This document shows, in pieces, positions 48,001 to 59,000 of a DNA stretch of 64,000 nt. The position numbers and the translations under genes are program-made. Where the stretch lies: assembly GCA_964035545.1 (NCBI GenBank), contig OZ037770.1:5313662-5377661 (forward strand). The letters are read 5' to 3'. The first letter of the stretch is position 1; each line of letters starts with the position of its first letter. The notes below the pieces were generated by a model. It did no database searches, was not told the origin of the DNA, and was given only the letters and a program-made list of their open reading frames with translations. The stretch is from Bugula neritina (taxonomy: Eukaryota > Bryozoa > Gymnolaemata > Cheilostomatida > Bugulidae).

Positions 48001-51000
48001 AAATGGGCATATTACAGTTATTATGCTGCCGCTAATATTTTACTACTTATAACAAAAATAGCAAGTATATGTACTAAACTACTCCCATGTAATTTTGAAA
48101 GAAAACAAACTCAAAATTAGATAGGCTGATTTAGTTATATCATTGCAGATATATAAGATATATTTTTTTCAATTGAAAATTAAGGCTTAATTATAATTTA
48201 ATTTGAATTGAAAAGTTACTAGGCATTATTTATCAGCACCCCCTAAACATGTTCTCAAACGCATTACAAAGAACAAACTAAAATGATGCACCAAATTATG
48301 ACAACACAATGCTGACTCAACAGCTTCAATGATTGGACAGCTACGCTGACACAACAGCTACGCTGACACAACAGCTACGCTGGCTCAACAGCTATGCTGA
48401 CTATACCTACCAACTTTGCTGTTAGAGGAGATCCTGGCTGAGGCATCTAGATCACTAAACTCTTCCTGGTCCTTGAAAGTTTCAGCTGCCAGTTGTTTCT
48501 GTGAGTTGAGTCGTTCCGCTTGAGCTAATAGGGAAAACAAACTTTTTACTGAGGATAGACAAAGGAACATTTTTGATGATAACAAATTACTGTGTCCTGT
48601 ATGTTAGTGAGCAACATGCTGTAGTGTGTTTTTACTAAAACATATAACCGCAGGGTATATAATAAAAGCTCTGATAGAAGTTGAAAATTGTTAGTGCCTG
48701 CAATATGTTATATACACAAGTGTTGACCGAATAGAACTGTTGTGTGTAAAATTATTTACGCTACCTTGCTTCGCTGCTTTCCTTTCTCGAGCACGCTGCC
48801 TTTGCTGTTTTCTGAGTGCTTTGTTTTCTTTTTTGGCTGCTTTTAAGTCAACTTTGTTAAGAGACTTATTTGATTGTCCAGCATTCAGCCGACTGCCTTG
48901 TTGAGTCTGACCTTGAAATTGCTCTCTGCCAATTGATGCTCCGCCCACTACATGTACAATAGGAACTTGTTCACCTTGCAGGGGAGCTGAGCGAGGACTG
49001 TGTGACTGTGATAGAGCATTGCGAAGTCTATTTTGTGCTCTAGCTGTCTTTCTACGTTTTTCTTTTTGTGAAGGCAAAGCTGTCGGCTGAGCCTTTACTT
49101 GGTTTACTGCCTTGGAAATGGGAGAAATCTGCACTGCTTGCTTACTATTGGCATTTATATCTGTAGGCAATTCAACTGGCTTGTTTTTATTGGCTTTGCT
49201 TTGAGAATTTCTTTGTTGTTGTCTATTGCTTTTTCTTCTAACTTTCATAAGAGGAGACCTTGTAGCAACTTCATCTCTAGTGTTGGGGTTTTCTGCTATT
49301 AAGTTAGCTGTTACACTTGGACTGCTTTCATTTATCTTCTTCTTATTTCCTGCTCTAGAATTTGCATTAAGTGCTGTCTGTAAAACATTTCCAATCTGAC
49401 GGCTATCCATGTCACCATCACTTTGAGAAGAAGTAATAGCATTGTTGAGGCCGCCTGCTCCAGCATTGTTCCTTCCGTTCACTGTGTTTGCAATAAGCTG
49501 ATGAACTTCTTCTACTGTTGGTTCATTTGGATCTCTTTCTTGTTCTTTTTTCTTAGCCTCAGCTTCAGACTGTGCGAGAGCTTGCTGTATTAGTTCTGCT
49601 AGTTCTTCTGGTGAAGGTGTGCTTTGGCTTTGCTTCTCTGGCGCTTTAGTGGCATTAGGATTGGCTGCAGCTTGCTTGTCAATAATAGCTTGTGCTAAGC
49701 CACCAAGTGGCTGACTCCCAGCATCTTGTGGCTGCCCACCAGTGCTTTGTACTGCTGATGCAATCAGACTACCAAAATCACTATTTCCTTGCTGAGAGTT
49801 GCCTAAAAGAGACTGAATGAGCCCTGATACACCAGATGGGTGTTGACTGTTGCTCTGTGTTTCAGGAACTTGATTAGCAGAAAGATTCTGAACATGAGAT
49901 TGGTTTGGCTTTCGAGCTCGACGAGCTTTCTTCTGCTGATTTAGTTTTTTATTTCTTTTGGGCTGAAAGCGAGACTTTCTAGGTTTCTGGAACAATTTAT
50001 TTGTTGTACTAGTAGTGTTTTGTTGCTCAGTACTATTATGAATAAATATAAGCTGCTTCACCACAGTCTTTGGCATGTTTGTGGTTGTTTCAGGTAAGTC
50101 TGTGCTTTCAAGTTGAGTAAGGTTTGATATCATAGTGCTTGAGCTAGCATTAATAGGTATAACTGTAGTAACAACTTCATTCAAAGTCATAGCAGCCGAT
50201 AATTTGGATTCATTTATCATTGAGTCAGTAGACTTGTTGAAAGCAGTTGTTGAATTAATGTCTAGCGAATTAGTAGGCTCTAAAGTTTGAGATGACAGTA
50301 ATGGTGTTGATAGGGATTCTACTGCGTAAGTTGTAAGAGAATCAGAAGTATTGTGGCTATGTGTTGAGGTTGGAGTTGGAGTTGAAGTGAGCTTCACTGG
50401 TGATGACGTCGATTCAATTTCTGGTGCAGGTGTTGGTATGTGCTTTGGTGTCGTTGGTAAAAATGTTGATGTAGGTGCTGGTGCAAGTACTATGGTTGTT
50501 GTTTGTAGACGCTTTGAGGTAGATGTGGGTAGACTTTTGGGTGTGGATTTTGATAGATGTTTTGGTGTGGATGTGGGTAGATGTTTTGGTGTGGTTGTTT
50601 GTACAAGTGCTTGTGTAGATGTTGATACGTGTGAGGTTTTTGTTGTTACAGATGTCACTCTAGATGGAGGTAAATTCACTGATGTCGGTTTCGGTGTGGA
50701 TATTTTTGTAGATGTTGTTACATAATCTGGTGTTGTTGGCGCAAGTTGGATGGCAGAGTTTGACATAGGCAAAGACATAGAAGTTTGTGTTGTTGATTTT
50801 TGAGATTTGAGTTTAGATGTAGCGACAGGTTTTGGTGTTGGTATAGTTGTTGATGTAGGTGACAACAAACTTTTAGATGTGGTTGTTGGTCCAAGAGTTT
50901 GCGTGGATGTTGGCACATCTTTTGGTGTCATACTAGTTGTTGATAAGTGTTTAGGCGTACTTGTTGGCGCAGATGTTTCTGTAGATGTCTGTACACGTTT

Positions 51001-52362
51001 TGTTGTAGTTTTTGGCAAATGCGGTGGTGTAGATCTGGGTACAGATTTTAGTGTAGTTGTTGGTACAGGTGTCATAGTAGTTGTTGGTACATGTTTTGTT
51101 GTAGTTTTTGGTAAATGCCGTGGTGTAGTTGTGGGTACAGATTTTAGTGTAGTTGTTGGTACAGGTGTCATGGTAGTTGTTGGTACATGCCTTGTTGTAG
51201 TTTTTGGCAAATGTCGTGGTGTAGTTGTTGGTACAGGTGTCATAGTAGTTGTTGGTACAGGTGTCATAGTAGTTGTTGGTACATGCCTTGTTGTAGTTTT
51301 TGGCAAATGCCGTGGTGTAGTTGTGGGTACAGATTTTAGCGTAGTTGTTGGTACAGGTGTCATGGTAGTTGTTGGTACATGTTTTGTTGTAGTTTTTGGC
51401 AAATGCAGTGGTGTAGATCTGGGTACAGATTTTAGTGTAGTTGTTGGTACAGGTGTCATAGTAGTTGTTGGTACATGTTTTGTTGTAGTTTTTGGTAAAT
51501 GCCGTGGTGTAGTTGTGGGTATATATTTTAGTGTAGTTGTTGGTACAGGTGTCATGGTAGTTGTTGGTACATGCCTTGTTGTAGTTTTTGGCAAATGTCG
51601 TGGTGTAATTGTTGGTACAGGTGTCATAGTAGTTGTTAGTACAGGTGTCATAGTAGTTGTTGGTACATGTTTTGTTGTAGTTTTTGGCAAATGCCTTGGT
51701 TTCAATCTCGGTACAGCCGTTGATTTAAATGATGGTTCATGTGCTGGGGCATTTTTTGGTAAAAGCTGTGGCCTAGTTGTTGGCACATATTTAGATGTAG
51801 TTGTTGGTAAATGTTTCCCAATTGTTGTTGGTACAGTTGGTAGTTTAGATGCTGTTGAGTGTTTTATTGTAGTTGCCGGTGTTGGTGAGGATGTAGGATT
51901 TGGACTTTTTTCTGTTGTCGTTATTTCATTGCTCATAGCTTTCATTGCTATTGGTTCTAAGAGATCTGTGTCCGTAGGATTGCTTGCTACTAACAAAGTT
52001 TCTGATGATGAGCCCTGATTCTGCTCAATACCAAAATCTTGTGAGCCTGAGTCTGGTGTTTTCCGACTGATATCATTACCTAAATAGTGAGGCTGTACTT
52101 GATTGGTTTGCTGAGAGATACCCACACCCTGCGTAGTCTGACTCACCGGTGAGTCGGACTGAAGATATGTGACGTGAGAACTTGAATAGTAATCTTCCTG
52201 CGGTGGATGGTAGGTCCGCCCACTTCCTGTCTGCCGATCACTTCCTCGCAATGACTTGTAGTACTCCATTAACTGATCTAGATCAGTAGCGGAATGCTGA
52301 CTACAGACATGCGCTGTGAGGGTGAGGAAGAGTGTCACTAGGGTTACTGGTGTGCTCAGCAT
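45029..52362 (-). CDS. Secreted Thr/Pro-rich mucin-like protein, 1344 aa (four coding exons)
   Basis: Coding exons 48765-52362, 48411-48524, 47337-47425 and 45029-45262 join in consistent phase. Residues 1-21 form a signal peptide (hydrophobic core VTLVTLFLTL, cleavage likely after VCS). Residues about 150-700 are Thr/Pro/Ser-rich with 32-residue repeats around HVPTTTMTPVPTTT, likely densely O-glycosylated. A strongly basic stretch follows (KKARRARK, about residue 800), then a Gln/Asn/Gly/Ser-rich part (GLIQSLLG, GSLIASAVQS), a Lys/Arg-rich segment at the end of the large exon and an acidic Gln-rich tail. No membrane anchor is visible. It could be a mucin, an adhesive or an extracellular-matrix protein; I do not recognise an orthologue. 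Dibasic sites might allow proprotein cleavage. A 5'UTR intron is likely, with an acceptor at about 52385; a possible noncoding exon donor is near 53447. Confidence 0.88.
46257..46601. mobile_element. Degenerate hAT-like MITE, 345 bp
   Basis: The left end reads CAGGGCTGTTCAA and the right end, on the other strand, TAGGGGTGTCCAA, both close to the hAT terminal motif CAGGGGTGTCCAA. Eight-base flanks ACTTAAAG and ACTTCGAG (6 of 8 match) suit an old hAT target duplication. The interior has GTGGCC-rich ends and no transposase. It lies in the last intron of the mucin-like gene. Confidence 0.75.
46973..47185 (+). mobile_element. tRNA-derived SINE with perfect target duplication
   Basis: The head has pol III box A-like (GATCTAGGGGTTAGAACG) and box B (GGTTCGAGCCC) motifs. 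The body contains AAGAGCATTCAGTCATAATTG and CTATCAGGGGTTTCTCACAG, shared with other copies in this window. TTACCTACATACTACT (16 bp) flanks it exactly at 46957-46972 and 47186-47201, which proves retroposition and suggests a young insertion. Located in the last intron of the mucin-like gene. Confidence 0.92.
48325..48405. repeat. 17-bp minisatellite at a donor of the mucin-like gene
   Basis: Four to five copies of ACAGCTACGCTGACACA, ending about five bases from the donor of exon 48411-48524. Confidence 0.88.
51000..51720 (-). repeat. Coding 96-bp repeats of the mucin-like gene
   Basis: About eight units of 96 bp (32 residues), some with extra 24- or 30-bp insertions of the MTPVPTTT block. The copies are very similar at DNA level (GTAGTTGTTGGTACA recurs), pointing to recent unequal exchange. 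The opposite strand is also open for 403 codons (50807-52018), a by-product of the repeat composition. Confidence 0.93.
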
Positions 52363-54119
52363 GGCTTCCGATCTGCAGATGTCTCTAAAATTACGAGTTG
52401 ATCATTGAACAAATTATTGCATTTACTCACTCAGAGAAGCATATGCATACATTATATTATATAGGCACACATAAAACCACACATATACGTATACATAATG
52501 TATATACATGTATTCGCACATGCTGTACACGCAAACATAATCAGCATCCGATGACTGGTATATATTTTCACGAGAAAATCTAACCCCTGAGAGCAATTTT
52601 TAGATAATAATAATTGATAAAGTAATATTTAATCATTTTCCTCTGAAATCAATAATAATTCGATCAACCTACAATAGATATATTTGTGTTCAAATGAAGT
52701 AAACTATATATTAGGCTAGCTGCTATATTTACAGAAGCTAAATAGTCAAGTGGCTCCAGATTGTAAAGTATAAATAATTTGCTGGTTAAGAATTTTAACT
52801 AAAAATTAAGCCATAAAAATACTTACTTATTTTACAAATTTTCCAAAAATCATAATATACATTTCTGAATGCAATATATTACATTAGACTAGATTCTATA
52901 ACTATAAAAGTATTATATTATATATAGTGTTTCAAACAATTATGAATGCATTACTGCATTGCATTATGTTATAAAATAATAATATAAATGTTTTACATTA
53001 CATTATACATGCATCTTATTATACCATGCAGTTGTAAATGCATGTAATGTATTTTATTATAATTCATCATATAATTCAATTGAACGGCAAATCCTGAAGA
53101 AATAAAACTTTCTATTAAATTATTATATAACATTACAAATGCTTGTACTGCAGTTCCATGCTTTGAATAACATAGATATATGGAAAATGATTTATTTTTT
53201 ATTATAGAAAGTGTTTGCTTGAATGCAATTGCATAATAAAAGAAGTTTACAAATTCGAACGTCTATAATTATTTGAAAAGTTTTATATGTTAAATATTTA
53301 CTGCTGAATCACTAACTGATATTTACTGCAGGATCGCTAACTTATATTTGCTGCCTTCTTAGCACAGTAATTATTAACTGGTATAGCACAGGAGCAATGA
53401 TCTATGAGTAAAAAGTTATAAAAATAAAATAAACACAATTTAGGTACCTCGAAGTTGGTGCTAAACCTAAGCAGTTCTTTCTCTAAGAGAGCTTTCCTGG
53501 TTTACAGTAGGAAGATACTGGAAGCTCTTGAAGAAAGACAGGGTGCCTTTTAGATAAAGAGACGCCTATTAGAGAAATATCTAGCAAATTACTGACCGTT
53601 CGTTCAAATGGTCTACAACAATTAACATCCAGCCATTATAAGAATGTGAAGATTAGCTGCAGAGAGTGTAAGAGTATTAGAGCACCAGCACGTAACCTTT
53701 GGTAATCCCTTACATTGCTACATGAGTTTCATAATCCTAATTCCCACCATCTATACACTACCCAGGGAATGCAGTGTCAGTCCTCTGTCATGTGTATGCA
53801 GATACCACTTAACACTGGATTTTGGTAATTAATGTTGATCTGTCGGAAAGAAAGTAGATCTTGCAGCTCTGTGACTCATATCTTGCAGTATGTGACAGAC
53901 TCGGCTATGTGATGGGAAATAGGATTCAGAAATTATTTCAGTGTTTTTTTCCAGAATAACTAATAGATTAAATTAAAGGTTGATAGCAGGAAAGGTCTAA
54001 TTAACCTAGTTGTATAATGTATTATGTGAACTGAGTTATAAACAGGCTGTTACAAACACTGAACTGAAACTATAACCAAGTTATAGTTCAATGGTTACAA
54101 ACTCACTCTCACCAAGTAC

Positions 54120-54266
54120 AGAGTCACCATCCCTATAATCAAAGGGGGAATTTGTTAAATCAAGCACAGGAGCAATTATGACTGGATGCTTTTCCTAACA
54201 TCATCAATGACCACTATTGGGGCTCAAACCCATGACTTTGTGCTCACTATACCACGGCTGCTCCCT
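54120..54266 (-). mobile_element. SINE copy, diverged
   Basis: On the minus strand it starts GGGAGCAGCCGTGGTATAG, followed by a damaged box B (GGTTTGAGCCC), and continues with the AGCATCCAGTCATAATTGCT and GGGATGGTGACTCT parts shared with the copy at 59861-60067. It is older than the copy at 46973. Confidence 0.82.
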
Positions 54267-54282
54267 ATTCTACTGCTTCAGC

Positions 54283-54365
54283 TATTTAGTAGCCATTTTG
54301 GTGCAATGGGTGGTGCCATAGTTTCAAAGTCAGAGGGCTGTGGTTCAAATCCCAGTGAAGGAATT
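54283..54365 (+). mobile_element. tRNA-like SINE head or tRNA pseudogene
   Basis: Box A-like TGGTGCAATGGGTGG and a perfect box B GGTTCAAATCC occur at tRNA-like spacing, followed by a T run. The two ends do not pair into an acceptor stem, so a working tRNA is unlikely. Confidence 0.6.
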
Positions 54366-55379
54366 TTTTTTACAGTTGTATGCTATTTTAAAACTAAAAT
54401 TTTATTTTCTAACATGAATGAACAACTACCTGTAATAAGCCTATTTTTGTAAGACTTATTTAGAAGTCTACAAATAGTATATATTGTATTGTTTCAGATG
54501 ATAAACCAATTTTCTATGTGGTAGTCCCAATAATCTAAGCAATATACCTTTTAACAGCTGTTTGTCACTGTACACAACCACATGCTTATTCTACATAGTA
54601 TGATGTTGTGTTTTGTAGTTGCTAGAGCCCTAATCAATCATATAATAAAACATGCTTGCATTGCTCAGCGTATGTAGAATTACCACAGAATGTTGTATTT
54701 TCATGGATTTTGTCTAAGTTTGAATGCCAGTATGTATGCTAAATAAAGTGAAAGGACAATCAAAGATGCTATATAATAATATATACAATTGAAAGTTTAT
54801 CACAACATATTTTTTGTTTTGAACTTCGCCTTAAAAGTAGACATGGATGGGCAAAGCTGATTGCAATTTTTTTTCAAAACAATTTTGTTGAAATGAGCAA
54901 AGTTTGAGTTGAAGTCAACTATTAATTATACCTGTCATACCACTTCAGCCACAAGGCCGACACTAGGGACTACAGCTCAACAACGGTACATTATTTCTGC
55001 GCATATAAGTGTAAGTTATTCACCCATTTGGAGCTCAGCCTATATATTTTGTGTTTCTATGCTAATGCTGTTAGTAAACATGGATTATAATGTCATTGTG
55101 CTATACACAGTGCTCCAATAGCAATTGCATCATCTATAATATAACTATTCATCATGTATTGTCATATCAGAACTGGTGCCTTTTATATTTCAATCTATTA
55201 TTATAAGCAGCAAGTTGTCTCTCAGGTTAAAATATTTAAGTTGTGTTTATATAACGCCCCACAAGTTTAGCATGGCTGGGGAACCTTATGCAATAAAATG
55301 GTTAATATAAACAGAAGAAATGAAGCTGGGTTCATTTATTTAAAAGAAAACTAAGTTTAGAATAAAAAGTAGCATAATA

Positions 55380-55650
55380 AGGCATTCTATACAGTATAGT
55401 TAATCAGTACTTTGACTGCACAGTATAGTTATACAGTACGACTATACAGTATAGTCATACAGTACGCCTATACAGTATAGTTATACAGTATGACTATACG
55501 GTATATTAGTACCGTATAACTACAATACATTGTCAAACTATATAGTTATGCAGTAGCTATAGTTATACGGTATAACCATGCAGTATGACTATACAGTATG
55601 ACTATACAGTATGATTATACTGTATAGCTATACAGTATAATCATACAGTC
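55380..55650. repeat. Self-complementary CTATACAGTATAG repeat
   Basis: Degenerate units of about 14-16 bp, such as TATACAGTATAGTTATACAG; single units are near-palindromic, so the stretch could form many small hairpins. Confidence 0.85.
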
Positions 55651-56037
55651 GAACTATAGAGTAAGGATTTATTATTCTAAAATATGAACTAAATGTTACA
55701 TAATATGAGATGTAAAGTAGAACAATCTGCATACATGAAGAAAGCACTGTAGTGGAATCAGCAGAATAAATGAGTATGACTGTTAGTGTAGAAACGTATA
55801 ATGGTAAGGGTTGTGGTTTGCATTCAAAAAATTTTCTCATCAGCGATTCATATTTTAGAAGAAAGAATAATCAAGTTGCATAAAAAAGCTACATTTGGGA
55901 CGGAACAATATTTTGATGCTAAAGCTAGCAATTAACTGCAGGCCGCTAGCCTGTGGTATCACAGAATGGTTAGTGAGCTTATACATAGATATGGAGAAGA
56001 CTGCAATTCATGTACTCTGAGGCTAAGATGCTTCCAA

Positions 56038-59000
56038 CTATAAGATGACGCATGCTCTAGATTTTCTGTCCTCTGCCGGTTTTTCCTGCAAAAAGAAATA
56101 ACAAAGAAGAGTATAGCAGACGTTAGCAGAGAGTATAGCAGACGTTAACAGAGAGTATAGCAGACGTCAACAGAGAGTATAGCAGACGTCAACACAGAGT
56201 ATAGCAGACGTCAACATAGAGTATAGCAGACGTCAACATAGAGTATAGCAGACGTCAACAGAGAGTATAGCAGAGGTCAACAGAAAGTATAGCAGACGTC
56301 AAAACAGAAAGTATAGCAGACGTCAACAGAGAGTATAGCAGACGTCAACATAGAGTATAGCAGACGTCAACAGAGAGTATAGCAGACGTCAACATAGAGT
56401 ATAGCAGACGTCAACAGAGAGTATAGCAGACGTCAACAGAGATTATAGCAGACGTCAACAGAAAGTATAGCAGACGTCAACAGAAAGTATAGCAGACGTC
56501 AACAGAGAGTATAGCAAAAGTTAACAGAGAGTATAGCAGATGTCAACAGAGAGTATAGCAGACGCCAACAGAAAGTATAGCAGACGTCAACAGAGAGTAT
56601 AGCAAAAGTTAACAGAGAGTATAGCAGACGTCAACACAGAGTATAGCAGACGTCAACACAGAGTATAGCAGACGTCAACAGAGAGTATAGCAGACGTCAA
56701 CACAGAGTATAGCAGACGTCAACAGAAAGTATAGCAGACGTCAACAGAAAGTATAGCAGACGTCAACAGAGAGTATAGCAAACGTTAACAGAGAGTATAG
56801 CAGACGTCAACAGAGAGTATAGCAGACGTCAACAGAGAGTATAGCAGACGTTAACACAGAGTACAGCAGACGTCAACACAGAGTATAGCAGACGCCAACA
56901 GAGAGTATAGCAGACGTCAACAGAGAGTATAGCAGACGTCAACAGAGATTATAGCAGACGTCAACACAGAGTATAGCAGACGTCAACAGAAAGTATAGCA
57001 GACGTCAACACAGAGTATAGCAGACGTCAAGAGAGAGTATAGCAGACGTCAAGAGAGAGTATAGCAGACGTCAATATAAACTCTAGCAGACGTCAATATA
57101 AAGTATAGCAGACAAATACTTACATTCGTAGCATTGTTATTGCTGCTCGACTCTTTACTCTTTTTACTGTCTCCCTTCCCAACTTCCTCTTCCTCTTCGT
57201 CTTCCTCTTCACTAGCCTCTTTCGACTTCACCTGCTTTTTCCCTTTGCCTGGCTTTGCTGTTATCAGAAAAAAGACGGCAATTAAACCAAATGATAATAC
57301 GCATCAGTTTCAGACATGATAGCAAGACGTAACTGAAAAAACATACTTTTAGATTTTGATACTTTTTCTTTTACTTCTTCTTTCTCCTCGTCGTCCTCGC
57401 TGTCTTCATCATCTAGCACCTTCTTGCCTTTACCGAACACACTCAGTTTGGACTTCCTGTCTATAAAATACAGAAGTTATAAGTCAGCACCATGACATGA
57501 CTCATCAGCATGACTCATCAGCATGACTCATCAGCATGACTCATCAGCATGATTCACGTCCCCTGAAGGTTTACCAGATATTTAACAATTCGGCATATAA
57601 TTATAACTGAATTCAGAACCAACAGTTACTTTGCTCTCTCCAGTTTTCAAGGGCTTTGACTCTTATTGGTGATAACACTATTTGAGCTCTGATACATGTG
57701 AGAAAAAGAGTTCTTTTACATATTTACTGCAAGAATAGGGGTGGATAGTGAGCGCCCCTTCTCGCAGGCTTAGCCTTGTCACACATAATCAACTAGAGGC
57801 ATTACTGTGATGCTCTACCAAAACTTACAGTTGCAGTAACAGAGAAATTTTTATAGCCTAAGCTCTCCAATTTTCTTCATAAATTTGTGAGTCGAGAAAC
57901 GTAAAATTCGCCATAGAATATAACTTCTTTTGATTAATTTAAAAAATAGGCTTTTCCCAATTTCTCCATTACTGCATTTAACTCAACTTCACAAAGCTTA
58001 AATCTTCGCAGTGATGTACTTTCTCACACCTACTGCACACATTTATTGCACACACACGCGCGCATATGCACACACACACACACATATATATATTTAAACT
58101 TCTAGTACATAACCAAGAATATAGAATGAATATGAGATAGATTTTCTATTCAGAATATATAAGCTGCAGTGGGAGCCATGAACAAGGGCAAAAAGAAGAC
58201 AAATTTAATGTCAAGCTCCTATTGTCACTCACTTTACCCTACGTATATAACATCAACACTGATAGGTGAGAGAACAATTTCTAACTAGACTAGCCGCTAT
58301 TACAACTAAGAAGAAAATGCTGCAGTTTGCTTTTAGAGTGAATGTTTATTGGAACATTTATTTAGTCTAAAGGAACTCAGTAACAATAGAGATGTTGCGT
58401 TTTCATACTCGTACCGCCAGATGAGCAATTGTCCGCCCATTGACAAAATATCTTCACATGGGTAAACAAAGTTCAACGCCTGCTAAATAGCACGTCCAAA
58501 ACACTATTGACCTCTATAGATGCATTCGAACAAAAACAAAGACATGTTTTCCTAAAGAACTCTATATTTCTATACTAGATATCGTTTGGTTAGACTCCTA
58601 GTATAAGCTTATCATTACTCATACCAATTTTCTGAATAGAATCAATAATTTGTAACGTTAAAATAAAATTCGCTTTGAATTTACAGGGTTTGCTAACCAC
58701 ATATGTCTATATTGCTAAATCTTAATTATAGCTGAGGAATTTGTTTTGTTTTAATTATATTTGCACTGACAACACTAAATTTGCAAATTATCATAACTAC
58801 TTTTCATCATGCTTTGCAAATATGTAAATTAAATTTATATGTTGAGTCAAACTGCACCATTATTACAGTTGTTTAGTCGGAGATGAACTCAAAGTTGGCA
58901 GATTGCCTAAATTATACCACAATCGCCAGTCATTCACATCAGCTCAAAAATTCAAGAGACACAATTATTCAGTGACTTGGGTCTCAATCCACACCCTCTC

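Larger units (their letters stand above)
52363..56037. other. Gene-poor region
   Basis: No exon set could be assembled. It holds the putative 5'UTR and promoter of the mucin-like gene, two adjacent SINE-like pieces (54120-54360) and a self-complementary repeat (55380-55650). AATAAA on the minus strand at 55668-55673 is a candidate end of the charged-protein gene, 365 nt past its stop. Confidence 0.6.

Noticed and set aside
50807-52018. 403-codon frame on + opposite the mucin-like gene
   Set aside because: Valine/glycine-rich shadow of the Thr/Pro repeats on the other strand; the minus frame has the signal peptide and phase-consistent splicing.
54283-54365. Functional tRNA gene
   Set aside because: Good box B but the ends do not pair as an acceptor stem, and it lies next to SINE sequence.
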